64,000 nucleotides of DNA from Portulaca oleracea (Eukaryota; Streptophyta; Magnoliopsida; Caryophyllales; Portulacaceae), in the NCBI GenBank assembly GCA_029582165.1, contig CM055888.1, positions 35,636,908-35,700,907 on the forward strand. Reading direction: 5' to 3'. The first letter of the stretch is position 1. Each line of letters starts with the position of its first letter. The translations under genes and the position numbers were made by a program. Positions 30,620 through 42,252 of this stretch are shown one piece after another. A model generated the notes under the pieces. The model had not been told where the DNA came from and did no database searches. It saw only the letters and a program-made list of their open reading frames with translations.

Positions 30620-33600
30620 CAGAACACTGACCTTAATCACAAGATTAAAATCCTACTTAGAAACCCAAACCTGTGATTAGCGCAGCGGAACACTTTAGAT
30701 CGAGGCATTACCGCCGTCCCCAAATTGACAAGGCACAAACACACCAAAACTTTATAACCACAAGAAAGAAAAATGCTAAACTCCAAACCCAAAACATAAG
30801 TACAAACTTATACAATCCTTGAATTTATGGATACATAAACTTAAAACCATAAGAGAACTTCCAAGCAACTGCCAAACCGGCTCTCCTGCCATTAACGTGA
30901 CTTAGGATCTACCTCACGCGATTGAAGCTACTTCGGAACTGATTTGTCTTTGCCTCGAGAGCTCGAACCTCCTAAAAACAAAACATTAAAACATTGCAAA
31001 AAGTGAGTGGGGAAACACTCAGTACGTAAACCTCCAACACGTAAAACCGTTTGAAAACGGTTTTAGTGCCGGCATTTAAATTCATTTTGAAAACAAGGGA
31101 AGGGGAGTAAAACCAATAACCTGAAATGAAGTACATACATAACATACATGAATAACAATGTAGTAAAGATAGATGAATAAATATGTGGAACCCTCATGAT
31201 CGGTGCAAGCACCTCACACACGCGCATGCCCAAATCGATGTAGATTTGGATTGGGTGACCGCTAAGCGGTCGACACTGGCCAGGTCAAGGCACTCTGATC
31301 AGGAGTGCTAAAACATGAGTACATATAAATGATAATATAAGGCGGGTCCACTTTAAAACATAAAAGATTACATAAAGCATAAAACTTGATAACACATGAA
31401 TAATGTACGCACTAAGGCGGTAAAGGTTGGACAATTTGCGTACCTTGGGATGATAAAGTCCCTGGCGGTGCGTCTCGGCTTTGAGATGGCTTTGGTAACT
31501 TGTCAACTAAGACATGAATAATGGAAAATGAAGAACCGAATGAGGCTCTTAATTAGTTTCAAAAGTTTAGAAACTTAGGAAAATATAAATGAAATAACTT
31601 AGGGAGAAAATTTCAGGTTGTATAAAAATAAAGATTATAGTGTAACTTGAGTTAGGAAAATCGAATGCAGAAAAGAGTACATCCGGAATAGGGAAAGTTA
31701 TAATCTACAACTTTGTCAACAGAACCAGAGGGTAAAATGAGAGAGAGGGCTCCAAAATGGGCCCGGACAGAAACTGGGTTCGGATAATTAAGAACTCCGG
31801 GTCGAATTTATATGAAGGTATTGACATAGAAAGGTGAATTAAGAAGATGGAACTTGAATCTTGGAAAGGTAGCTTAAATTGATGAAGAATGGGACTTAAA
31901 GATTGAAGGTTAGAATGGAAATCGTGGACTTAAAGATGATGCGAAGACGTGATAATGAGATTAAAAATGAAGTGAGAATGATTCATGGGGTATGGGTTTT
32001 GACGTGATTGAGGCAAGCTTAAGTTGGTACTTTAGAGGGAAAAAGACTTGAAGCTACTTAGGGCTTGGAGGTTATAAAGCTAGATGAGAAATCTTAGCTA
32101 GATCAATAATAAAGGGCTTTTAAGCTAAAGTCCATGAGGAGAAAACTTATAACTTGTGTTAGATTCATAAACCCTTAGAATGATGACCTTAGGATATACT
32201 TAGGCTTCCAAACCATACTTTTCAACCTTAAAATCATAATATAGGATTACAACATATAACCATAACTTATCAATGCTTAAAATCCTCTATTGATATTGGT
32301 TTAGGGCCCCAAAGATGGAATTTAATAAGGAATAAACTGGGCAGAAACTTCAAGATGGACAGCCCTTCTTTCCGGGCTCATAACTCACACTCCCGATATC
32401 GGATAACTACAAACCATACCTTTCTGGAAAGCTTGCAATGTGACCTAAACCTTTCATGTTTACCACAAAAACTAGAAAGATCTTCAAAGGGACGAAAAAC
32501 AGCCCTTAAGCTACTGACTTCCAGAAACGTATTCCGAAACGTGACGTTACGGTTTTGGCCATAACTCGGCCTATACAAGACGGAATTTAGAAATTCCAAA
32601 GCCTATGGTTAGCTAACACTTTGGGCTATCCCATGGAGTAAAAATCTGGGTAAAAATCCAACTTTCAAGTCCCTGTAATTTTCCACTAATTGAGCAGAAT
32701 CTTTCTTGCACTTAAACTCAACTCTAATGATGTTTTAAAGCTCTTAATTCATACTAATTCCTTACCAAACTTCATTTAAGCTATTATCTACCATATTTAC
32801 AGAATTAAACCTTCACAACTAGCTCATCAAAGACCTTAAATTTCACATGCATCCATGGATTCAACATTCATTCTTTCATATACAACTTAATTTAGCACTC
32901 TTTCACCAAAATGTCATCAATTCACCCAAATTAAACATAACACTTAAACATCAAACTTAACTTTTATAAACAGCCCTTAATACTCAGAATCTCATCAAGA
33001 AACTCACATGCATTAAGATTAAATCATCATCCATTAAGAAATCATCAAGAAAACCTCAAGAACACCTCAAATTTCACATGCACATACTCTAAACTCAAAC
33101 CCTAACTTGACTAATACAATCATAACTTTGAATTCATGATTAAAGAGAGTAAAAGAGATAGAATTTACAAGAATTACACATATAAAACATAAAACTCAGA
33201 TTAGGGTTTAAAAGAATTGAATTTGGGGGTTTGAGAGATTACCCTTGGGGTTAAAATTTGATGAAAACACAAGAGAGGAGGAAGGAGGTGGCGGCAAGAG
33301 GTGGCGGCGCTGGCTCCGGTGGAAAAAATGGCGGCGGTGGGCTGCGTTGGTCAAGGCGAGAGGAGGAGGAAGGTAGAGAGAGAAAGTGAAGTGTGTTTGA
33401 GAAATTAGAATGAGGAAATGGGTTTACTAATACCCATTAGTAGTATATTTTCCCTCCACTTAATTAAAACACTAATAATACTTAACAAGTCTAAATTTTG
33501 ATTAAGTAAAATAAATTGTAAACAAATACTAGTTTAATAAAATTAGTTTGCACTAAATAAAATTAATTGGTAACAATTGGGTTAAAATAAAATAGAACTT

Positions 33601-33966
33601 GAACTAATAAAATTAAATGAATGGACATAAATATTACTTGTACTAAAATAAAATAAACATAATCTAAAATAAAATAAATTAAGGTTTGGATAATAAAATA
33701 TAAAGGTTGAGAAGTAAAATAATTAAACCCCTTTCGGTTAAAGAAATAATGTAAACGGTAAAACCCGATATAAATTAACTTAACGGGTAATTAAAGTGAA
33801 TTAAAGGTTTATGAACCCGTAACTTGATACCCTTTGCCATCTCCTGCACGAGACTTGACACCGATAAAATAAATATTTAAAAGTAAACGCGAAAAATTTA
33901 TACGTAATTTAGATAATTACGGTAATTAGTACTTAATTAATCGTGATTTTGGGGCGGGTTATTACA
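30620..33966 (-). repeat. 5' LTR of Chr-1
   Basis: About 3347 bp, nearly identical to 23185-26559. Its inner end is altered (AGAACACTGACC for TGTAACACCCCAACC). Differences are concentrated in short deletions, e.g. near 31665, 32000 and 32940, and in the GC-rich block (33289-33360 against 25868-25955). The outer end GGTTATTACA is followed by TSD TGACC. Confidence 0.85.
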
Positions 33967-33971
33967 TGACC

Positions 33972-34372
33972 CTTATTTTCCTGCAAGATACAAAGTAGTT
34001 TTTTTCAGTTCTGATGAATTTAAATTTTTGATCTGGAAAACTTACTTCGGATTGCGGCAGCGTAGCTATTGGGACTTGTTCCCTTTTCGGGAATGGACAC
34101 TTTGATCTTTGAAAAGAACACTCTTCTTGTTGGGCATGCTTTGGTGTTCGGTTATGCATGGCTTTGGGAAGATGCATGCCATTGGGAAGATGACAAAGGA
34201 GGAAGAAGACAAGAGTTCCTCTTTTCCAAGGCCGACCGGCCTACGCTTGGGAGGGAATCTTTCAACTCGTACAATGCAGCTTTTGCAGGCCATGCAGGAG
34301 AACATTCAACGCAATTATTGAAGTTGATCCTGGAGGCCGATCGGCCTTGAGCTGGAGCCAATGGCGAGCTGA
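33972..34372. other. Tat-2 non-coding DNA leading to antisense gene 1
   Basis: Resumes the Tat-2 sequence broken by Chr-1 and matches 16801-17206 of Tat-1. Several overlapping ORFs on both strands here are chance; none is conserved as protein between the two copies. Confidence 0.5.
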
Positions 34373-34411
34373 CACGTGGCGGCAGGGGCTCACTCAATTT
34401 TGCCTATAAAT
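34373..34411 (+). promoter_or_regulatory. Promoter of Tat-2 antisense gene 1 (G-box and TATA)
   Basis: CACGTG at 34373-34378 and TATAAAT at 34405-34411, followed 106 bp later by the start codon at 34517. The same two motifs occur at the same spacing in Tat-1 (17207, 17238). Confidence 0.65.
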
Positions 34412-34516
34412 GGGGCTTGAAGATCGGCCTTCCTTGATACTTCATATTCGAGTTCTTCCTTTTATATTCTCTCTCTAGGAAATCTTTTTGGGTGTTTTGA
34501 ATTTTATTGCAAGAGA

Positions 34517-37059
34517 ATGAATTTCTTTCGAAGGGTCGCAGACGCGCTACTCAACCGGCGGTTCAAGAGCGCCCGTATGCAAGAATGGTGCAACAAGAAT
34601 ATCCAAACAAGGATTTTACTCCGGCTCTGTTGGTCTTTCGCCAAGACGAGCATGCATGGTTCTTTCATTCTCATGACTCAGTATGTACCTCATAACTCAT
34701 ATAGCATGTTTCATTTTTGGAGTCGTTTTGCATGCTATTTACTGTTGTACTTTAGTGAAATTTTTAAAGCAACCGTAATTACTTCGAATTTTGCTTGAAG
34801 TACTTTGCACCTTAGATTCTTCTGTTGACCCCATTGTAGGAAGACTCTTTCAAGGCATGCGGGAGTATTCAAGGTGTAATAACCTTATCCTTCCATGCGG
34901 AGGCGGGTGCATTTTATTCAGACACTCTGAGGGATGCTGGCTTTGGCCCTTTTCTGGACTGCTTGAGGGCATGGAGGATTCGCAGCAAGAGAACCTATGG
35001 CCGGGCTATCGTGGAGCATTTTTGGGACACCAAGAACTCATTCCACCTCCCTATTGGTGAGATGATGCTTACTCCCTTTGACTTTATAATGATTACAGGT
35101 CTTAGCTGTGGTGGCCAGCTACTTGAGTTTCGAAAGGATCTTGACCCTCGCGTTTATGCGCTTTTGCAGCCCGTCACTGCATTAGCGGGGCGAATCGACG
35201 GCCTGCGGTACATGCATCTGGTGGCCGTTATAAAAAGTGAAGGATTTGGGAGCCTTCCTCTTCCTCAACGTCAGTTCATTGTGTTGGTGCATTTTATCAA
35301 TGCAACGATTTTTGCAAACCAGGGAGATACAATTACTCTCTACTGGGCACACCACCTCCTGAATTTCGGTGAGGTGAGATTATTCAACTGGGAAGCTGCT
35401 GCTTACGTCCATTCGGTTAGGGGAATGTGAGTTTCTTGCCGACCTATCGGTTGTGACAAAGTGGGGCGCACGAGGGCAACAGAAGGTAAGAAGCTTAACC
35501 TGGGAAGCAGCCTTTGGCGAGTCTTGGAGGTATGCTCCAAGTCTTTTCTTTTAGAAATTTGTGATGTGCAAATTTCTTCTTTACTAAGAACCTTCCCTGG
35601 TGTGCAGGTGTGGATTTTAGCATATTTCCTTCCTACAGTTGGTGGAACCAACAACGGCGATCTGCGCGTACCAACTGCTCGGCGATGGTCAGAAGCATCA
35701 GGCTATCATCGGCCAAATTAATTTCATTTCAAGGACTTGAATGGCCTTAGGAGGATTATTGACAGTCTCAGGCCGATATGTCTCGCTTTTCTTCTTCTTC
35801 CTTTTCCTTGAGCTATTCATGACAATGCTTTTCGCAGGAGGACATCATCCGTTTTCCATGGAATGGATATAGCTCTAAGGGTCTCCACTTTGACATTCGC
35901 TTTGCAAAGGAAGCGAGTGAGCGTTGCTTATTGTTAGAGGGTCCTTCTGACCTCATTTTCTATTTGGGGGAGCGCTTCTTTTTTTGGCATACTGGTGAAT
36001 GGCCTCCGAGAGTACCCATGGATCCTCCTGAGGTTATCTTTGATAGGCAAGCTCTGGAAGAGGGTGAGATGACTCGGTTGCTGGTTGGTGAGCCAGCGGT
36101 CAACTTTGTTGTGCTTACGTCTGACTTGGAGGAGGCGGCTCTTCAACATAGAGGACGCCTTGCTTTTGCTCCGGTATAGTTTCTCCCTGTTTTTGCTTCA
36201 ACATTGCAGACTCCTAACATTCTAATGATGTTTGCCCTTCTGTAGCTGGGAAGATATTATGATCCTCTTCTGGACCAGCATGCAGAGGAACCTGAGCAGG
36301 CGGAGGGCAAAGATATGCTATATGGATTCATCCCACTCGTTCCCAATGATCATGAGGTGTTGTGGTTCTTCGATGCAAACCCAGTAAGTCGCATATTTGA
36401 CCCACCTTTATCATGCAACATTAATTCACATCGACCTGTCCCTTATGCAACAAGCATATGCCCACATCCGTGTTCTGTTATGGGAAGGCATCACGGCTCG
36501 GGAGTTCATTCATTAATATTTCAAGAACGGCCAATATCGGGGTCCGATGCCGGTTGCTGCTGATGAAGATGATGAAGCTCACTCCCATGTAAGCTTGCCA
36601 CAGTTTGGGAGTTCGTCAAGACGCCCTCCTCACCATTCTTCAACAGAGGAAACAAGTAGCGAAGGTTTTCGTGGAGATCCAGGGGCAGGACCATCAAGGC
36701 GTAGGGACCAAGATCTGATGAGTGTACCGCGCGATCCCTATGCCAGCTCCTCGCGACGAAGATCTCTTGATATCTCGGAGTTCATGGTGGAGGGCTGCTC
36801 GGAATCTAGTGGATTCCAAGGTTCAATGGGTAGAGTACCTAGTCTATGGGCGCCTCAGTATCATGCTCAATCCATTGTCCCTTACAGTTAGCCCCCTGGC
36901 TTCAGTCAGGGCTATCCGTACTTTGGTTTTCATGGCGTGCCTTCTAGCCAATTCTTGTCCGGTCCTTCTGGTGCTCGAGATGAATCACAGCCGGACTCTT
37001 TTGCTGATGCAACCGTTAGGAGCTTATTTAGCAGCGGCGGATCTGGTGGGAGCTACTAG
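34517..37059 (+). pseudogene. Tat-2 antisense gene 1: plant mobile domain (PMD) protein, intron-containing, degraded
   Basis: Antisense to gag-pol. Exon 1 34517-34680 (donor GTATGT). Exon 2 from 34840 encodes GPFLDCLRAW, then RTYGRAIVEHFW, FHLPIGEMMLTPFDFIMITG and NWEAAAYVHS, the hallmark blocks of the plant mobile domain (PF10536-like). Later exons: to 35529; 35608-35775 (WILAYFLPTVGG); 35838-36173 (FYLGERFFFWHTGEWPP, MDPPEVIFDRQALEEGE); 36246-36383; and about 36455-37059, a Ser/Arg/Gly-rich tail ending SGGSGGSY. GT-AG sites are mostly conserved in Tat-1; the 35776 donor is AT here, GT in Tat-1. Defects: one-base loss after codon 6, stops near 35428, 35719, 36512 and 36888. The boundary near 35420-35480 is unclear. 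Confidence 0.75.
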
Positions 37060-37550
37060 GCATTACGGCAAGGCTTTCTTTACCTTTTGTTTTTTATTAT
37101 GCGATGCACAAGAAAAGCCATGTAATAAAGAAATGCGCAGTTAGATGCAATCAGACAGACTCTTTGTTATATGATTTTGACTCTCTAATGTTGCGACATG
37201 CAAGCTCCTAATTTTTATTTATTTTAGGTCAACCTTCGGCTGTTTACAAGAAAGAAACAAAAGGAAAATATAATGCGCAAAAGAATTACAATTTCCTAAA
37301 CTAAGGAAAATAAAATTACATTTTTACACAAAAATGGGAAAAAAACAAAAGACAAAATAAAACACATAGCAAACCGTGTTTTCTGTATGGGTGCATGCAC
37401 ATAGGGTTGTGAACTCATGAACGAGTTCATCCCCTTTTCCTGGTGGTCGGTCGGCCTTCACACGGTGGCTCACTCGGATACGTGTTGCCGGAGGTTGTGT
37501 ACATCCCCTTTGATCTGGTTGAACAACCGTGTAATGGGCAGAATCGAGCC
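37060..37550. other. Spacer between antisense genes 1 and 2, with poly(A) signal
   Basis: AATAAA at 37124-37129 lies 65 bp after the gene 1 stop and is conserved in Tat-1 (62811). The rest is A-rich, then the promoter region of gene 2. Confidence 0.5.
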
Positions 37551-37557
37551 TATATAA
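37551..37557 (+). promoter_or_regulatory. TATA box of Tat-2 antisense gene 2
   Basis: TATATAA, 71 bases before the ATG at 37622. Tat-1 has the same heptamer at 63258, also 71 bases before its ATG at 63329. The leader between is conserved (CATCACATTCTCATC). Confidence 0.7.
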
Positions 37558-37621
37558 ACTTGCTCTTGTTGTTGAGAATGCATCACATTCTCATCTCCTC
37601 TCAACCTTCCTCATTTCGATC

Positions 37622-39049
37622 ATGGCTTTCGAAAGAAAACTCAACTCTTGGACGAACACACTCACCAAACCCGAAAAACGACTCCTTACATATTACAATT
37701 TGTCCCTGATCCTAAGCCAGAAACAAGTGAAGATCGATTGGGTGTTTCTCAAGGCGGCCCTTACCTTTTGGGACTCCAAATTCCATGTTTTTCGCTTCTC
37801 CTGGAACGAATTGTGTCCCCTCCCTGAAGAATGGGCTTGCATGCTCAAATTCGATCTTTATGCTCTGCCGACAACTCCTCCTCTCGCTTACAATTACAAT
37901 GAAAAATTCGAGGAACTGACGAACTTCAACCATCAGGCGCTAGGACACATTCTGGTGGGCAATATGGTCAACTTGCAAGCTCTAGTGGAATTCTTTCAAT
38001 CAGCAGAGGCGCTCAGACTCAATCCGGCTTTACGAGTACGAGGTTTGGTTTTCTGCATTTTAGCCGAGTATTTATTTTATCATGGGGGTTCGGGTTTTGC
38101 ACCTCTCTCTCTCATCCATGTTGTAGATGAGATGTCCCGGGGTTACAATCCTGCTCCGATGATGATTGCTGAGATCCTTCTTGGCTTTGATTCATGGACT
38201 ACAAAGCAAACCTTTCGCAGAAGTCCCCTCGCTCTTCAAGTGAGTATCGACATTTCTCTTTTTTTTTTTGTTTCTTTCTTTTTCTCTGTTTTTTTTTGAT
38301 ATTATTTTTTTCTGATTTTGCATGGATCATCCGAGTGGTCCATGTGGAATCATTTGTCGATTTTTTTCTCTTTTTTTTTTCTTTTTCAGTTGTAATATTT
38401 TTTTTTTGTGCAACCAAAATCCTCACTTCCTTGTTTTCACTTGTAGATGTGGCTCATGGAGCATTTAGACATGATCTTCTCTCCCATCACCTCTTTGGAA
38501 CTAGCAATCTTTTGCCAGCGCAAAAGAAAGTTCGATACCCGCCGCAATTTTGATGAGTGGGTCATCTTTCTCAAGAACCACAAGGAAATCCGCTGGTGGG
38601 TTCAATGGTGGAAGGTGCCATGTTTCTTGAACCATTCTCGTAAGGCTGCCCACGTCACTCTGCTTGGCCTTACGGAGCTTACGTATTATTTCCCCGATAG
38701 AGTCATGCGACAAATGGGGCATTCTCAAGACATTACCCTTCCTCCGTGCGAGATTCCCGACCTTACCCATCTCCTAGGGTTTGTGATCGAGTCATGGCTC
38801 AAATACTGGATGAAACGAGCGGGAAAGGAAGCACCTGCCCCTAACTGTATCTCTATTACTTCAACAGACGGTTATCGGAGCTGGCTTGCTACTACCATCG
38901 ACACTAGCAATTGGCGTGAAAGATCGTCACGCTCACCTTTTCGGGACACCCCGAAACTAAAGAGTATCATCATGGCTAATAATCCTGGGTCGGGTTCCAA
39001 AGAAGAGATGCACCCAAGGAAGGAAAAACAAGCAAGTCCGACTGAATGA
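37622..39049 (+). CDS. Tat-2 antisense gene 2: 406-codon DUF7745/PMD-like protein, two exons
   Basis: Exon 1 37622-38239 (206 codons), intron 38240-38446 (GTGAGT...TTGTAG, C/T-rich before the acceptor), exon 2 38447-39049. The frame is open and phase 0 at the splice. Residues 39-57 read DWVFLKAALTFWDSKFHVF and 65-71 CPLPEEW, like the start of the DUF7745/plant-mobile-domain group (FWD...F.F....LCPT.EEY). Residues about 283-301 contain PDRVMRQMGHSQDI, like the P.RV.RQFG..Q block of that group. The tail is basic and Ser-rich. Function of the family is unknown to me. It is transcribed toward pol, ending 567 bp from the integrase stop. AATAAA at 39192. The only fully open gene of Tat-2; Tat-1 has an orthologue with two stops. 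Confidence 0.7.
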
Positions 39050-39616
39050 GCACTAATGGGCCTACATCGACTCCAACTCAACTAGGACTAGACTTAATAC
39101 TAAATAAGTAGGATGGAGAGAGAGAAATGAAATGAAAGAACTGCGTGTGCTATGTATTTTTGTTATTTGATGCCTTTTCCTTTAGAAAATTAATAAAACA
39201 AAAAAGTATTAAAAAGATGTACTCCTTTTATCGATGTAAGAAGTAAAGTATTACATTTATGTTTTATAAGAATCAACACAAGCCATGCTCTTCTTCTCGT
39301 CCTTCAAAAGAACAACTCCAACTGCAACACTTTTATTCTCTCCTTTTACCTAACTTGTCCCGAAGGATTTTCAAGTTACTCTCTCATTTTTCTTTTCTTT
39401 TTCTTTTTCTTTTTTTTTTGACTCTCCTTTTGCCTAACCTGCCTCAAAGAGGTTTTCAAGTCAGCCACTCTATAGGTTTTCACTCTTTTTCTTTTCTTTT
39501 CTTCTTTTTCTTTTTATTTCATCCTGTCATAAGCAAGTGGCCTATTGGCAGTTCGGTTGCTTGCTTTTATAAGATAGTGCATGTCTAAGTAGCTAAGGAA
39601 ATCAACCCTTAGAGGC
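39050..39616. other. Spacer between antisense gene 2 and integrase end
   Basis: Tail-to-tail spacer. Contains AATAAA (39192-39197) for gene 2 and two copies of a TCTCCTTTTRCCTAAC...GAGGTTTTCAAG box (39335, 39421) with T-rich tracts, as seen in Tat-0. Confidence 0.5.
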
Positions 39617-40740
39617 TTAAACATAGTATCTTTTTAACTGCTCCAAGTTCACAGGTTGGACAAGCTCCTCTCCCTCGGGCGTGGCTAACCGGGCAGTGCC
39701 TCCTGGAGCAGCAGAAATAATGACATAGGGACCTTTCCAGTTTGGGACAAACTTGCCTCGAGGATCCTGGCGTGCTGCCCTTATTTCTTGTAGTACTAGA
39801 TCCCCTTCTGCTAAATCTCGATCATTGACTTTCTTATTGAACGCTCGGGAAATCCGACTGATAAATTTGGATGTTATGTAAAGCAGGAGTCGTCTTTCAC
39901 CCAAAAGAACTATCTCCTCGTATCTAGCTCGGGCCCGTTCAGCCTCAGGAATTTGACTTTCAACAATGATTCTTAAGGAAGCAACAACAAGCTCCACTGG
40001 CAAGACTGCTTCCATCCCGTATACCAAAGAGTATGGCGTAGCTCCAGTTGCAGTCCAAATTGACGTTCGATATCCCCATAGTGTGAAGGGAAGCTTGTCG
40101 GGCCAATCCTTGTAAGTGACAGCCATTTACTTGATAATTTTCACCAGAGTTTTTTTTACAGCTTCTACCACTCCATTGGTTTGTGGCCGATAGGGAGAAG
40201 CATAGTGATGTCGGACTTTGTACTTGGCCAAAAGAGATGCAAACTCGCCTATGAAATGGCTCCCGTTGTCACTGATCACCTCATGTGGCACCCATATTTG
40301 CAAATGATGTTCCTCAGCATGAACTCGGCCACATGCTTCGAAGTGATTTTTGAATACGAGGCAGCTTCTACCCACTTAGTGAAGTACTCCACAGCTACCA
40401 ACACGTATTCATGTCCTCCTGTGCCTTGGGGTGAAATCTTCCCTACAATATCGATTCCCCATACTGAAAATGGCTAAGGCGCGGCTAGAGTAGTTAAATA
40501 ATAGGATGGTTGATGCTTGAGATCAGTATACTCTTGGCATTTCGGACACTTTCTCACAAATTGGAGGCAGTCGGATTCCATAGTCGACCAGAAATACCCT
40601 GCTCTTTGGATCTTTTTAACCAACATTCGGCTGTTCATGTGTGGTCCACATTCACCTCCGTGGGTGGACTTCATTAATTCCTCAGCATCCTCCTTATCAA
40701 TACATAGGAGGTTTATCCCTATAGTAGTCTTCTTGTATAG
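39617..40740 (-). pseudogene. Tat-2 integrase (C-terminal part of pol)
   Basis: Minus reading: LLCIDKEDAEELM, the zinc-binding H2C2 block (HGGECGPHM...CLQFVRKCPKCQEY), core residues D (GIDIVGK), D (ISDNGSHF) and E (NGVVEAVKK), then ALWGYRTS-like LWGYRTSIWTATGATPYSLV, and the C-terminal GPYVI/LEQLKRYYV end at 39617. Spacing fits the DD35E core. A frameshift lies near 40300, and TAA interrupts before MAVTYKDW (40127). Ath-2 interrupts the upstream side at 40741, just after the LYKKTT segment that links RNase H to integrase. Not functional. Confidence 0.85.
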
Positions 40741-40741
40741 A

Positions 40742-42252
40742 TGTAACGTGGTTTTTGTACCCTGGTTTTTTGTATCGTTCTTCTCGAGGAGCTAGGGGCC
40801 TTGGCTAGCACAAATTGACTCTAGGAAAGATTTAGGATCACAAGATAACAAGAGGGTTTTTGGTGGTAGACAGCGCAACCGAAACGCAAACTCAACTAAG
40901 GTTCGGTCGATATGGGAAAAATGGGTGTCGGGAGATTTTAGGACGCAAACGGTAATGAGGAAGAGGGTTTCGCAATCAAGAAGTAACAAAATAGTAGAAT
41001 CAAGTGACAATCCCATTAGAATAAATCCACCAGATTTCCTTTTTCAAGGACAATCCAGATTAACTTCCTACAAGCCCACCACGGACCCGGAGGGTTAAAG
41101 AAACGGGACTCTCTAGTTAACCTCCTTCCACTTTCGTGGGTGAGCATTAACTATCCCATTTCCTATATTCCAATGCAAGTGTTGGATGTATTCAAGAGCT
41201 TTCGATCTCGAATACATCCCACTTGAAGGAAGAATAGGAATGGGAAATTGATTCCACTACAAATTACCTCCTAAACTTGCTAACCCAATCCAAATCAACC
41301 ACTCACATCCTTAATTTCTCCCTAACCCATAAAGGGTTCCAGCCTCTAATCATCTTAATTAACATTCTAACAACATAAACAACACCATCATTTATGATTA
41401 AAACAGAGAATCTAAGAATCAAAAACAACAATCAAAAAGCAACAAACACCAAGCAATCCAATAACAAAAAGAGAGATTGAAATGTAAATAAAAAAATTAA
41501 AGAGAGAAGGGATTAAGAAATGCTCATTAGATGATGATAATGGAAGGATGATCAAGAGTAATAAGAATCCAAGCTCCAAAATAATAAGAAATCTTCAGAA
41601 CTTCAATAGAACTTCAATGAAAATCCAGTGCAAATGTAATAAACCAAGTCTAATTACCCACTAATTACTAAGAAAACACACTAATCTTCGTCTAATTGAT
41701 AGCTAAAGTGTTGAAAATACAAAGATGACCGCCTCCCCCTTTCTAATCGTCGAAGAGGGTAATATATACAAGCCAAAGTAGTTACTCAAAACGCAGCACT
41801 TCAAATAACTGATTTGCTGAATCCGCCGGAGACCTCAAGTGCGGTCTATAGGACCGCAGGTGCGGTCTTACGAGGCACAAGGCGATTTCAGTTTTCTCCT
41901 TCGCATGATAGCAGGTGCAGTCTTCTGGACCATAGGTGCGATCCTTCTCGGGGATCTGGCTCCCTGCTCAAGTTAAGGCAGCCACCACAGGTGCTGTCTT
42001 CAGGACCGTAGATGCGGTATTCCTCTGCTGGCTGAAAAATTCTTCTTTGTTTCGCCTTTGACCCGGTCAAGACCCAGGGAGTCTCGGGATTCCCAAAATA
42101 GCTGCAAAATGGTCCTTTTTGCTACATTTTGAGTAAAAACTCCAAAATCTACAAAATAACCAAAAACAAATTAAAAGTCATGAATTTAAAACACAAAACG
42201 GGTCAAAAGCCTAAGAATTAAGGCGCTATTTAGACACAAAATTGGGTCTACA
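40742..42252 (-). repeat. 3' LTR of Ath-2
   Basis: 1511 bp, plus-strand TGTAACGTGG to GGGTCTACA, flanked on the right by the C-tract image of a polypurine tract. In minus orientation U3 (right side) contains an array of GACCGCAGGTGCGGTC-type motifs at 41836-42018, followed by a TATATA at 41763-41768. Confidence 0.8.
41836..42018. repeat. Inverted-motif array GACCGCAGGTGCGGTC in Ath-2 U3
   Basis: Three paired sites. The first is perfect (arms GACCGCA and TGCGGTC around GG, 41852-41867); the other two, GGACCATAGGTGCGATCC and GGACCGTAGATGCGGTAT, are degenerate. The same 16-mer occurs unchanged at 45952-45967. Confidence 0.65.

Larger units (their letters stand above)
23185..33966 (-). mobile_element. 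Chr-1: internally deleted chromovirus (Tekay/Del-like), complete with TSD
   Basis: Two near-identical LTRs of about 3.37 kb, TGTAACACCCC...GGTTATTACA, flanked by TGACC at 23180-23184 and 33967-33971. Minus orientation is set by the PBS (30605-30615), the polypurine tract (26560-26575) and the coding remnants. The interior is only 4.06 kb: an unrecognised ORF near the 5' end, non-coding DNA, and a pol remnant joining the RT start directly to the chromodomain. Near-identical LTRs make it one of the youngest insertions here. Confidence 0.85.

Noticed and set aside
23853..32599. Repeated small ORFs of 73 codons in the Chr-1 region as a duplicated gene
   Set aside because: They occur at identical positions of the two LTRs and are duplicated only because the LTRs are.
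38199..38426. Lys-rich minus-strand ORF opposite antisense gene 2
   Set aside because: It is the complement of the C/T-rich intron of gene 2.
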